From NCBI GenBank assembly GCA_964016885.1, contig OZ024743.1, positions 20,688,295 through 20,752,294 on the forward strand: a DNA stretch of 64,000 nt, given 5' to 3'. The translations under genes and the position numbers were made by a program. This document shows, piece after piece, positions 1 to 9,658 of the stretch (within the stretch, counting starts at the first letter, position 1; each line of letters begins with the position of its first letter). The stretch comes from Eledone cirrhosa. Taxonomy: Eukaryota > Mollusca > Cephalopoda > Octopoda > Eledonidae. The notes under the pieces were generated by a model, which saw nothing but the letters and a program-made list of their open reading frames with translations, was not told the DNA's origin and ran no database searches.

Positions 1-1564
1 ACGATTTACTTTGCAGGCATTACATTTTAGATTGAAGGAATAGAATGTGGGGCTTGCATGTTAGTAAGAAATGAAATGTAAGGTTTAGGTTTCATTGGGA
101 ACTATGATCATTAGGGAAGATGAGGGAGATTGTCCATGTTTAGTTATAGCTTTTAGTATATCAAGAAATATAGCACAGTCATGGGCAAATTGCTGACCAT
201 GGGTCACATGCATACCATTTGGCTTTCTGAAGGCATGCCTGATAAAAAATTACCTCAGATTGTGTTAGTAGTGCCTTATGATGACCCATATCTTATGTGA
301 TCCACTACTTGAAAAAGGTTGCCCATTCCTTGTATAGAAGTCTGTAGTGTGATACCATAGCAGGATAATTGAGTAGTTAACAAATTTACTGTGATATTTG
401 AATAACGTGGTGGCTCCAAATTTCTTGTATATACTGCTTTGCCTATCAAAGTTATTAATCTAGCTGAATAGATATCCAATTTTCTTTAAAATTTGATTAC
501 AATTTAAATTTATATCTGTCACTTTATTTTACTATAAGAAACCAGTTTCCTAATCTAATTTCTAATATCACTTATTCATCAAATTTAATATGAATCAATG
601 TTTAACATTTTTTAAATGCTATCCATCGTGTTGTCCATATCTAAATTTCATTGTATAAACAACATTAGAAAAAATACCTAAAAATGTCAAATTCAGTATT
701 ACCTCTTAAAGATCACTTAATGCATGAATATAATACTTTTTTTTATTACCATTATCATGATTGTTTTCATGTCATCATCACTATACATAATCATGTTGGT
801 TCTAATTTCTCCTTAATTTTCTTGCATTTTTTCAACGAAGTAAATTTTCTTGTGACTCAGAGATAATTTGTCTGGTAGATCTTACTTGATTGTAGTTGAG
901 ATCTTCTATTGCAGATGCAAACTAGTGTGTGTGTGCGTGCATCTGTTAGTGTTTTAAAGAAAATGGCTTGCACTTCTCTTTTCTATGATAATATATGTTG
1001 ATATTTTGTTAAAATAGATAAATAAACATAAATTATTTTAAAATACCACTACTACTTTTAAAGTACGAAATAATAATTATTAAGAAAGAATTGTGAAATA
1101 TAAAATTAAAAAATATAAATTTGTGAGAGAACTTTTAAGATTTTAAGTAAAATTCATTAAGATTTGGTGATTATGTGATTCAATGGTAATTTATAATAAT
1201 TATCATTAATATCACAATGCTTTTAGAATTTGCATTGAATAATGACAATATTCTATTTAGCATATGTCATTACATCTTTTGTGAAATGCATTAATAATAA
1301 TGCATTTCAATTAATATTTAAAAGGATCAAAGACTTGGTGGAATTTGGAAAATAACTAACTTGCCCATTATTAATTTGATGTACATGACATTATGAGAAA
1401 AGATTCAAATGTAAACAAATACATTTTTAAATGGACACATTTTGTATCAGGGATGTCTGAGATATTAAAAAACAAAAATTTTACATTCTCCTAACTGCCA
1501 CCCAGGTATTCTTTAGTCTACCCGATTCTTATATCATTAGCTTACAAGGTATATACATACCTCT
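1..1564. other. AT-rich, no gene seen
   Basis: Strongly AT-rich DNA with no open frame much beyond 60 codons, no convincing exon with splice sites, and no repeat that I recognise. Probably intergenic or intronic. Confidence 0.6.
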
Positions 1565-1822
1565 CTGAAGTCTGTCTCAAACCAGGAGGCTCATCAGGCC
1601 AGTGCTTAGCCCAGTTTCATGGCTTGAAGTGACTGAGAGTACAAGACTCCTACCTGGACAGGATGCCAGTCCATCACAAGGTTAAACACCCAACTAATGC
1701 TGACTCATTTTCAGCTGAGTATACAGGAGCAATGAGAAATGAAGTGTTTTGCTCAAGACAACTCTGCCCAGGAATTGAACCCGGCACCCTTATCACTAGG
1801 CCATGCACCTCCACAATATATA
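1565..1822 (-). mobile_element. tRNA-derived SINE, second family
   Basis: Read on the minus strand, a tRNA-like head has an A-box-like TGGCCTAGTGATAAGGG (1788-1804) and a B-box-like GGTTCAATTCC (about 1771-1782). A central region containing TTGTCTTGAGCAAAACAC follows. The layout is that of a tRNA-derived SINE with a central conserved domain, as in the Ceph-SINE or Meta-SINE groups of molluscs. I cannot say which group. It is unrelated to the octopus-type SINE that is common elsewhere in the window. A short TA run lies at its 5' side (1818-1828). Confidence 0.6.
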
Positions 1823-1828
1823 TATATA

Positions 1829-2246
1829 AGATCATATCATTCTTGTCCCACTGCTTTCTCAATTTCTAGAGCACAGTTAATCTTATAAATTTACTTTACT
1901 CTTTCAAAGTTCTTTAGTTAATATGTATTCCATGATGATTTGTCTAAGAACGATATATTTCAAGTTAAATTACTAAAAGCTCGAAGATAAAGTAGGTGAT
2001 TGTGGGTTCTTAACTGACACTTATGATGATTTAACAAAGTTTAAGTTAGAAACTGACTTCTAAATAGATGCTGCATGTAAATGGAAAATTTGAGATAATG
2101 ACAAAACAAGATATCAAAAATCAAGACATTTCTTTCTACAAAAGGAACTTCTTTCCATAACATTGTATCTATTTATGTTTTAAATTTATATTGCATTTTG
2201 CATAGTGTCTTTGGTTACAAGTTTCAGTTGGTCAATCACTGGTTCA
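1829..2246. other. AT-rich, no gene seen
   Basis: No coding or repeat signal that I can support. Confidence 0.55.
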
Positions 2247-2393
2247 CTGCATTTACAAGGGTGACATGGTCAAAGAAGTATGTTTGTAATACATGACTGC
2301 ATATATAAGGGAGAAAGTAACTAGGAAGCATGCATGTAACCTTGAACTGCATTAGCTAGAGTGAAAGGGATAAAGAAGCATGTGTGTAACCCA
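2247..2393. repeat. 50-bp tandem repeat, three units
   Basis: Three diverged head-to-tail units of 50, 50 and about 47 bp start at CTGCAT on 2247, 2297 and 2347. Each carries an AAGGG-like core and ends GCATG(C/T)(A/G)TGTAA or similar. No coding potential is evident. Confidence 0.75.
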
Positions 2394-3936
2394 AGTAGAA
2401 CAACGCCACAGCTATTTTTGTTTGGAAGCACCAAATTTTCGCTTTTCTCTTCAATGTTTACATTGGCAAAATACACATATGATAGCACGGGTTTCCATCT
2501 ACAAAATTCTACTTATAATGTATTGGTTAGTTTGAGGCTATGACAGAAGTCATCTGTTTAAAAGTGCTGTGCACGGAGATAGAATCCAAAGACCAGAAGA
2601 CTTGTCTTCCCATGGGCACAGGTTGAAGCATACATCTAGTATGCACCACCTTTCCCTCCCTCTCTTCCAGACACCACTCATGTTCTAACATTGCACCCAT
2701 GTCCTAAAACTCCACCCATGCACTAAAATGGACATTAAACAGTGATGATGATTAAACATGAGATATAGAAATCAAGTTATATATAGTTTATTGAATAACT
2801 AAGTGTATATCTTGTGTTTATTGTGAAAGAAGAAATATTTGTTGAAAGAGGTTTTGTGTCATGGGTAAAAATTTACTGAGAACCAGGAGCAGTTTTCCTA
2901 TGCTGAGAACCAAATCATTATTCCCATTTATCCGAACAATTTTATTAACTCTTTGAACAGTTTCATCATTACATTTAGTTGCTCCTTATGGTAAGCTTAA
3001 AACCTGACATGTCACTCAAAATAATATATGTTTTACAAGTTATAGAAGTAAGATAATTGCAAGTGTGAAATATTTTAAAGACTTTGATCATATTAATTCT
3101 AGTAGTAAATGAACCAAGTATCTTACAGCAATGCCCTTTCAGTAGAGTGTAATTTTTCCACCAGACAGCATTTCTCCTATAATGTGAAATATAATATCCA
3201 GTAATACACATAGATTCTGAAATCAATATTCTTAAGCGTGATATCTTTAGACATTTTCAAAAGTACATAACACAAATATATTGCCCACATTTTCCAGCTA
3301 TTTGTAATTTTGTAATCGAAAATTTAAATTTTAAATGGCCTGCAAATGTGCATTATAAGCATCACTCTAATCACCAATAAGTTAGTAGTTATTATAAACA
3401 TTCACTTAGAGACATGTCTAGATAATGTACTGTTGTTTGAATTCTCATGCTTTCTGTGTCAATGAGTGAAAATGAGATTTTCTGAAATTGAATATACCCC
3501 CTTCAATATATAATGTGTGTAGTAGAATAAGTTTTCATTCCTTGGGGCACAAATCATTCAATTGAAACAAAAGGACTATAGCATTTTGTCAATGCCTATT
3601 TTAGCCTGGTATATTTTATTTGCTTTGCTTCTTAAGAGCATGAGACATATAAAGGATAATTGCTGAATTTGATTTATACAAATCCTAATGCTATTACTCT
3701 CATGAAGAAAGGACAATGAATTATTGTGTAACTGTTTATAATTTTATTAAAATCTTTTCAATTGTATATATTCACTAAGAGGTTTTAGCATTTTATATTT
3801 TGCCACATTATGGATGAAGTAAGAAGCATTTTAAATTATGATTCTTTTTCTACAACTTCTATCCTATCCACATCTTGCTAACAGAGAAAGCAGACATTAA
3901 ATGATGATCTGCATATTTTAAAATCAATCAAATCTT
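2394..3936. other. AT-rich, no gene seen; a LINE/SINE tail scrap near 2705-2755
   Basis: The only recognisable element is a degraded 3' tail at about 2705-2755 (ATGGACATTAAACAGTGATG), resembling the GGACGTTAAACGATGATG end of the LINE group at 5-15 kb. The rest shows nothing I can name. Confidence 0.5.
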
Positions 3937-4050
3937 TTCAACCCGTCAAGGTTAACTTTGCCTTTCATCCTTACTGGGATGATAAAATAAAGCACCAGTA
4001 ATGCACTGGGATAATTGCTGGCCTTGTGCCAAAAGTAGAAACAATTATTA
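3937..4050 (+). mobile_element. octopus-type SINE, 5'-truncated
   Basis: The body and tail of the common SINE are present: GGTTAACTTTGCCTTTCATC, then a GATAAAATAAAGCACCAGT-like stretch, ending in CCAAAAGTAGAAACAATTATT. The tRNA-like head is missing. Confidence 0.8.
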
Positions 4051-4452
4051 AAGAATCATAATATTTTGATATTCACAAATACATAGAATTAGCCACTGTC
4101 AAATTTGTCTAATTGTATTACTTTAATTCTCCAAATCTTTTGATGGTTGGTCCATGACCAACCAAGAAGCTATTAACTTATTTGGAATTTCATGGGTTTT
4201 CTGATTATCTACCAGTTAGGTAAGGTTTTAATCTATTTGTTCTATTTAGTCATAATAGCAATATTTGTTGTGTGGGTAGGGAGGATAACTTTATGACAGT
4301 GCACAACAAAATAATGGTTCACATAAGATCTGCAGAACATATCTTCATTATTGAGAGGTTGTAGTACATGTTGAATATACTCAGTGATTGTGGATCAGAA
4401 AGCTATACCCAGTGCCACATCAACAAAACTAAAGTAGTATATACTGACATAT
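4051..4452. other. no gene seen
   Basis: AT-rich DNA between a SINE fragment and a LINE 3' end; no feature that I can support. Confidence 0.5.
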
Positions 4453-4925
4453 ATCATCATCACCGTTTTACGTCCGTTCTTCCATGCTAGCATGGGTTGG
4501 ACGGGTTGTCCTGTTGTGGGCAGTGTCCGGTCAGCTGACCTTGTCTTGCTCATACGGGAACTGATTCTGGCTTGATTTCTATAGCTGGATGCCCTTCCTA
4601 ACACCAACCTCATTTACAGTGAGTGCTGGATGTTTTTTTTCGTGGTGCCTACAATTTACAGTGTGGGCTGGGTGCTCTTTTGCTATGGCACCTCCACGAC
4701 CACTTTGCAGTGGGAGGGTCTGGGGGCATATTGTCTATATGCTTCAGCTTTGGCTTGTACCCGTGGGGGATCGGGTCTGCTGTATTACTGCATGACGCCA
4801 GAGGTCATGGTCATGTGTCATTGCCTTTGAGAGGTGTAATTGGGTATGGTCGGCTTTTATCACCTCATCCCAGGTCTTCTTGGGTCTTCCCACTCTGCAG
4901 TTTCCATCGACTTCTAGTGCATGAA
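4453..4925 (-). mobile_element. LINE (group of copies A-D), 3'-terminal fragment
   Basis: On the minus strand, about 4741-4924 encodes roughly the last 60 codons of the LINE polyprotein (a VGRPKKTWDEVIKAD-like segment, then DLWRHAV), matching the C-terminus of copies A and B. The 3' UTR follows (4453-4740) and ends in TGCTAGCATGGAAGAACGG and a short GAT-like tail at 4453-4462. The usual stop codon position is read through, so the copy is decayed. It is closest to copy D. Heavy 5' truncation of this kind is typical of target-primed LINE insertion. Confidence 0.85.
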
Positions 4926-5235
4926 GTTACACATACACAATGAATATACACGTGCTCATAAAATAATAAACATTGACAAATATTCTTATATATATTAATT
5001 AAACTGAGTAAAATGTTTGATACCTCCCACATGCAATGTCTTCACCTTAAAAAAAATAGGCATAAATAGTTTACAAGGATTTAATTGGGATTATTCGCTT
5101 ATTGGCTGACACGGAGCTGAGATGAACTCACTGATGTAATTTTCATCAACACAAAATTAATATATTGAAATATAAAATATGTAAATATTTTACTGCAATA
5201 TTGACATGATTTTGATTTTGTATCAGTACTGCCGG

Positions 5236-5236
<1 letters not shown>
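4926..5236. other. no gene seen
   Basis: AT-rich spacer without a recognisable feature. Confidence 0.5.

Positions 5237-5270
<34 letters not shown>
5237..5270. repeat. TA microsatellite at the 5' junction of LINE copy A
   Basis: An uninterrupted (TA)n run directly abuts the 5' truncation point of LINE copy A at about 5271-5273. TA runs also follow the GAT tails of copies A and B, so these elements may land in, or seed, TA-rich DNA. Confidence 0.85.
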
Positions 5271-5272
<2 letters not shown>

Positions 5273-7312
5273 GAGGGGTCAATTAAGGCCAAAAAGCAGG
5301 CTTGGAAAGTATGGCAGGATGGGGGAAGTAGAGAAGACTATCAAGTGGCCAGGAGGGAAGCTAGGAGACAAGTGTACTTAGCAAGAAGGGAAGCTGAGGA
5401 AAGAAAGTTCAAGCATGTTCTACAACGCGATGACCAAAAACGTGAGGTGTTCAGGATTGCTAGGCAATGTGTCAAGGAAAACCGTGATATTGTCGGGGAG
5501 AAGTGTGTACTAAACGACGATGGCACACTTGCCATCACCGACGCTGATAAGAAGGTAGCTTGGAAGTGTCACTATGAAAGGTTACTAAATGAGGAGAATA
5601 AATGGGAGAAAGACAGTCTCCCCCATATCGACCCAATAGAGGGACCAGCAGTGTTAGTCGAGGGGAGTATAATAAGTAAGGCAATCAAGGATATGAAGAC
5701 GGGTAAGGCGGCTGGGCCTTCGGAAATAGTTGCTGAGATGCTGAAGGCATCTGGCACGGTGGGACACACCATGGTCACCCGCATAGTTAACCAAGTCGTA
5801 CAGAATGGGGTTGTTCCGAAGGACTGGCATAGCAGCATCATCGTTAACTGTTATAAGGGTAAAGGAGACGCCCTAGATAGGAGTAACTATAGAGGCATTA
5901 AATTAATCGACCAGGTCATGAAGGTCACGGAAAAAGTAATAGCGCAACTAATCAGAGAGAGAATTGACCTAGATGAAATGCAGTTCGGGTTTGTGTCAGG
6001 CAAAAGTACCACAGACGCTCTTTTCATAGTACGACAACTACAGGAGAAGTACCTAGCTAAAGGTAAACCCCTCTACTTAGCTTTTGTCGACTTGGAGAAA
6101 GCCTTCGACAGAGTCCCCCGCTCCATTATCTGGTGGGCTCTTAGAAAACTAGGCGTTGACGAATGGCTTGTGAGGGCTATACAAGCCATGTATAAAGAAA
6201 CAGTCAGCAAGGTTAGAATTAACAACGAATATAGTGAAGAGTTTAGCGTAAAAGTTGGCGTCCATCAGGGCTCTGTTCTCAGCCCCCTACTATTTATTAT
6301 TGCCCTTCAGGCTATAACAGAGGAGTTCAAGACAGGCTGCCCATGGGAACTCCTATACGCAGACGACCTGACACTCATAGCGGAATCAATGGCCGAGCTA
6401 GAGAAGAAATTCCAAACATGGAAGCACGGCCTAGTGTCAAAAGGACTTAAAATTAACCTGGCTAAGACCAAAGTTCTAGTTTGTAGGAAAGAAAACAAGG
6501 CGGCGGTCCCTTCTGGGAAATGGTCGTGCTCGGTGTGTAGGAAAGGCGTAGGTAGAAACTCCATTTTATGTCCTAAATGCAAAGTATGGGTGCATAAAAG
6601 ATGTAGTGGGATCACAGGTAAGCTAACTAAGAACATAGATTTTACATGTGGCCGGTGCTCTGGTGCAATAAGTAGCAGCAAGTGCCCACAAAATACTACC
6701 TCTTTCAATTGCGCAGAGGGTTCTATAGAAATAGTGGACAGCTTCCGTTACCTGGGCGATAAAATCAGCAGTGGGGGAGGGTGCTCTGAAAGTACTGTAG
6801 CTAGAGTCAGAACTGGTTGGAAAAAGTTCAGAGAGCTTATACCACTATTAGTTGCTAAAGGGTTCTCCCTAAAAATGAAAGGCAGGTTGTACGATGCCTG
6901 CATACGAACAGCAATGCTGCATGGCAGTGAGACCTGGGCATTGTGTGCAGAGGATATACGCAGACTAGAGAGGAACGAAGCTTGCATGCTCCGCTGGATG
7001 TTTAACAGTAATATACGTGAACGGCAAAGCATAAACGAACTAAGGAAAAAATTAGAGATAAGAGGGATCAGATGTTGTTTACTCGAGAGAAGGCTACGTT
7101 GGTATGGACACGTGATGCGCATGAAAGTCGATAGCTGTATAACAAAGTGCAGGGCAATAAAGATAGACGGTAGTCACGGAATAGGCAGACCTAGAAAAAC
7201 CTGGGACGAGCTGATAAACTCCGACATCACACACTTACACCTCTCCAAGATAATGTCACTGGACCGAGACCTTTGGCGGTACTCAGTAACAGAGAAGACC
7301 CGCCTTACCTAA
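5273..7312 (+). CDS. LINE reverse transcriptase with PHD-type zinc finger (5'-truncated)
   Basis: C-terminal part of a LINE polyprotein; the RT would copy element RNA at a nicked chromosomal target. The frame is open from the truncation point to a TAA at 7312, so the first codon is not a real start. Numbering from GTG at 5345: a charged linker at about 1-60, RT motif VDLEKAFDRVPR with Asp249, and YADD at 338-341 with both Asp kept. A PHD-like C4HC3 finger follows (C395, C398, C409, C412, H417, C420, C435, C438), then a C-terminal segment with WYGHVMRM at 586-593. No stop or frameshift interrupts these domains. The missing endonuclease makes this copy non-autonomous. The finger in this position is unusual for the LINE RTs that I know. 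Antisense open frames here are shadows. Confidence 0.93.
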   Translation, partial: EGSIKAKKQAWKVWQDGGSREDYQVARREARRQVYLARREAEERKFKHVLQRDDQKREVFRIARQCVKENRDIVGEKCVLNDDGTLAITDADKKVAWKCHYERLLNEENKWEKDSLPHIDPIEGPAVLVEGSIISKAIKDMKTGKAAGPSEIVAEMLKASGTVGHTMVTRIVNQVVQNGVVPKDWHSSIIVNCYKGKGDALDRSNYRGIKLIDQVMKVTEKVIAQLIRERIDLDEMQFGFVSGKSTTDALFIVRQLQEKYLAKGKPLYLAFVDLEKAFDRVPRSIIWWALRKLGVDEWLVRAIQAMYKETVSKVRINNEYSEEFSVKVGVHQGSVLSPLLFIIALQAITEEFKTGCPWELLYADDLTLIAESMAELEKKFQTWKHGLVSKGLKINLAKTKVLVCRKENKAAVPSGKWSCSVCRKGVGRNSILCPKCKVWVHKRCSGITGKLTKNIDFTCGRCSGAISSSKCPQNTTSFNCAEGSIEIVDSFRYLGDKISSGGGCSESTVARVRTGWKKFRELIPLLVAKGFSLKMKGRLYDACIRTAMLHGSETWALCAEDIRRLERNEACMLRWMFNSNIRERQSINELRKKLEIRGIRCCLLERRLRWYGHVMRMKVDSCITKCRAIKIDGSHGIGRPRKTWDELINSDITHLHLSKIMSLDRDLWRYSVTEKTRLT

Positions 7313-7711
7313 ATATATAGTAAAACCTACTCCAGCCAGTAGGCATCTCTAACAAAATACACCCCGTCCCACCACCCCCACCCCCACCCCATCCACACCA
7401 CCCCGTTCTATGTAAAGTTATGTTGGTGCCGCGCCATCCAGGCCGAAACAAATGAGATCGTGTAGGTGTCACGACAAAAAAACACACAGTACACGCTGTA
7501 ATGTGGCCGTGTAGGCAACACGGTAAAAACCTCCCAGACCCACACTGTAAATGTGGTTGGTGTTAGGAAGGGCATCCAACTGTAGAAAACCTGCCAGACA
7601 GTCCTATGCGAGCAAGACAATCACTCTTGCCTCAAGTGGGACTACCCTCGTCCAAACCCATGCAAGCGTGGAACACGGACGTTAAACGTTGATGATGATG
7701 ATGATGATGAT
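7313..7711 (+). other. 3' UTR and GAT tail of LINE copy A
   Basis: This holds a C-rich stretch (7360-7400), the sequence GTGTTAGGAAGGGCATCCAA shared by many scraps in the window, then CCATGCAAGCGTGGAACACG, GGACGTTAAACGTT and (GAT)7. The same 3' end recurs in more than ten truncated scraps, which suggests it is what the RT recognises. That role is inferred from other LINEs. Confidence 0.85.
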
Positions 7712-7720
7712 ATATAAATT

Positions 7721-7806
7721 CCTTAATTCTTAATCTAGCGTATTTTCAAACCTTAATTCCTAGCGTATTTTCAAACCTCAATTCCTAATTCTAGCGTATT
7801 TTCAAA
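7721..7806 (+). repeat. short tandem repeat at the 5' end of LINE copy B
   Basis: Three units of 30, 25 and 31 bp, each starting CCT(T/C)AATTC and ending CTAGCGTATTTTCAAA, stand at the presumed 5' end of copy B. Tandem monomers at a LINE 5' end can carry promoter activity in other families, but no function is shown here. Confidence 0.75.
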
Positions 7807-8307
7807 ACAAAACAAAATCCTTTTCCTTCTTCCTCCTTTCGAAACTCTAAACTCCCGCTTCCTCGACCCCCCCCCCCCTTCCCTCTACTTCGCGAGGGCA
7901 TGGCGGTCAACCGCCCAATACACACACATCATGCGGCCAACCCCCCCTCTCTCTCTCTCTCTTAGCTCTCTCTATATATATATATATAAGATAGAAATTC
8001 ACTTCGCCAAATTTCATTGCATTGCTGTCTCCACCACGATATTCATGTAACGTAATGTACATATTTTTCTTTCATCTCTACCTCCACACTCCGATTTTGT
8101 ATCAAGTCCAAATAGCCAATCTATTGCTAAAACAATCTACATTTTTTGTATCATTAATTGTTAGATACGAAAGTTTTTGTCGTATTGAACAGAACAAATT
8201 TTGTATTTTTGTTAATCGCTTGTTAAATGCAAGGACCCCATTCAATCATTACCTTCTATCTAGCTACCCAACACCCCTCCCTCCCGCCCCCATGCACCAC
8301 CATTGCT
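7807..8307 (+). other. 5' UTR of LINE copy B, first part
   Basis: A C-run at 7868-7878 is followed by a C-rich stretch, (CT)n at 7946-7962 and (TA)n at 7971-7988. There is no long conserved frame; the open frame at 8022-8327 is not shared with copy C. It is more GC- and pyrimidine-rich than the surrounding host DNA. Confidence 0.6.
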
Positions 8308-8385
8308 ATTACGTGGACCAATCATAAGCCAGAGCCCCCACGCATCACCAGTATTATTATTACGCGGACCAATCATAAGCCAGAG
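8308..8385 (+). promoter_or_regulatory. duplicated CCAAT-box element in LINE 5' UTR
   Basis: A 27-bp element containing GGACCAATCATAAGCCAGAG occurs at 8308-8334 and again at 8359-8385, with one mismatch (ACGTGG or ACGCGG), 51 bp apart. Each copy carries a CCAAT box (GACCAATCA), the site normally bound by NF-Y. Their place about 110-185 bp upstream of the probable ATG fits an internal RNA polymerase II promoter of a LINE. The promoter role is inference. Confidence 0.5.
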
Positions 8386-8492
8386 GCCTATACTATCGCT
8401 TGCCTGGTTGCCTTTCGATATATGATGGATGGATGGACTGCGGAATCCTGGAGAGTGGAGGAGAGAGAGAAAAATCTGGACGCTCAGCGACA

Positions 8493-9527
8493 ATGCCAAA
8501 GATAAAGATAAAGACAAATTCACCTCGTGGACGAGAATGCGAGCACTCCTTATTGTTTCGACCGCGGGCGGCTAATATAACCCCATCGCCCCCCGCCCCC
8601 CACCGCCCCCAACCCCCAAACGCAATCCAAAACTTCAGAGTTGGTACCATAAATGTAGGCACCCTAAAGGGTCGCGCTAACGAGGTTGTAGAAATGCTTG
8701 AACGTAAGGAGGTCGATGTTTGTTGTATTCAAGAGACCAGGTGGAGGGGTGGGTCTGCTAGATTCATTGAGGGTAAAAAACGATGTTATAAGCTTTTCTG
8801 GGTGGGAAACGACGATGGGCTGGGTGGAGTAGGAATCATGGTAGCAGAAAAGTGGGCAGATAAGATAATAGACGTAAATAGAGTGAACGACAGAATAATT
8901 AAAATACGACTTGTCCTCAATAGAACTACGGTGACAGTAATATCTGCGTACGCACCCCAATCCGGACTGCCCGGCACTATAAAAGACAGATTCTATGAGA
9001 CACTGATGCTAACTACCTCCCAAATATCCGACAGTGACTATATAATTATTGCAGGCGACCTAAATGGTCACGTTGGACAACATTGTGACGGCTACGACGA
9101 AATCCATGGAGGCTATGGGTTTGGTACTAGAAATGAGGAAGGCTCCAGAATCCTGGAATTCTGTGATGTAAATAACCTAACTATCTGTAACACTAACTTC
9201 AAAAAACGTGACAATCACCTGATCACCTATAGATCCGGGGAACACACAAGCCAGGTAGATTATATCCTCACCAGAAGACGTGACAGAGTGTCTGTTGTAA
9301 ACACTAAATCCCTCCCCCATGAAGAATGCACCTCCCAACATAGACTGATAATTAGCGACCTCATAGTCAGGACGAGACGTACTCGACAGCAGAAGAGGAC
9401 TATCCTCAGGAGAAAAATATGGAAGCTAAAGGACCCCACAGCCAGGAATAAATTTCAAAGCATATTACTTGATGCTTTCGACAGTAAGGAAGAACATTTA
9501 GAGTCGGACAATATAGGGGGAGAGTAG
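8493..9527 (+). CDS. LINE AP-like endonuclease domain (copy B), ended by a TAG
   Basis: An endonuclease/exonuclease/phosphatase-fold enzyme that would nick the target DNA so its 3' end can prime reverse transcription. From the ATG at 8493 the conserved blocks are INVGT (Asn54), IQETRW (Glu81), AGDLNGHVG (Asp189, Asn191) and QHRLIISD (His283, Asp289), so the expected catalytic residues are present. An in-frame ATG at 8433 would add 20 residues; 8493 is preferred because little resembling copy C lies upstream. The frame stops at TAG 9525-9527, but the same frame stays open beyond it through ATDEVCGWSR to about 9737. The stop therefore splits one polyprotein and is not a natural end. Database hits to such proteins are often named craniofacial development protein 2-like. 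Confidence 0.9.
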   Translation: MPKIKIKTNSPRGRECEHSLLFRPRAANITPSPPAPHRPQPPNAIQNFRVGTINVGTLKGRANEVVEMLERKEVDVCCIQETRWRGGSARFIEGKKRCYKLFWVGNDDGLGGVGIMVAEKWADKIIDVNRVNDRIIKIRLVLNRTTVTVISAYAPQSGLPGTIKDRFYETLMLTTSQISDSDYIIIAGDLNGHVGQHCDGYDEIHGGYGFGTRNEEGSRILEFCDVNNLTICNTNFKKRDNHLITYRSGEHTSQVDYILTRRRDRVSVVNTKSLPHEECTSQHRLIISDLIVRTRRTRQQKRTILRRKIWKLKDPTARNKFQSILLDAFDSKEEHLESDNIGGE

Positions 9528-9658
9528 GAATTTCTGAAAGCAAACCTGCTGTTGGCGACAGACGAAGTCTGTGGCTGGAGCAGGCCTGTAGGCAGGAGGA
9601 GAGTAACATGGTTGTGGAACAGTAAGGTGGAGGGGTCAATTAAGGCCAAAAAGCAGGC
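9528..9658 (+). other. linker between endonuclease and RT, reading-frame break in copy B
   Basis: The endonuclease frame continues here after the TAG, with EFLKANLLLATDEVCGW matching NFLRDNLLQTTDETCG of copy C. The switch to the RT frame comes at the G4 run at 9678-9681, where copy A has G5 at 5321-5325. This segment shows that both domains come from one ancestral ORF. Confidence 0.8.

Larger units (their letters stand above)
5273..7711 (+). mobile_element. LINE copy A, 5'-truncated, RT frame open
   Basis: A non-LTR retrotransposon copy that begins abruptly next to a (TA)n run inside the endonuclease-RT linker. It continues through an open RT frame, a 3' UTR of about 380 bp and a (GAT)7 tail at 7691-7711. 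It is nearly identical to copy B, which starts immediately downstream: I count 14 amino-acid differences over 655 aligned RT residues. One reading frame for EN plus RT and a short-repeat tail instead of poly(A) point to an RTE-like clade. This is inference, because I could not build a tree. Confidence 0.93.

Noticed and set aside
1663..1869. Short open frames on both strands
   Set aside because: They lie within a SINE and have no coding support.
6307..7122. Long antisense open frames opposite the RT of copies A and B
   Set aside because: They are shadows of the sense codon usage. The same frames appear opposite copies B and D and have no independent conservation.
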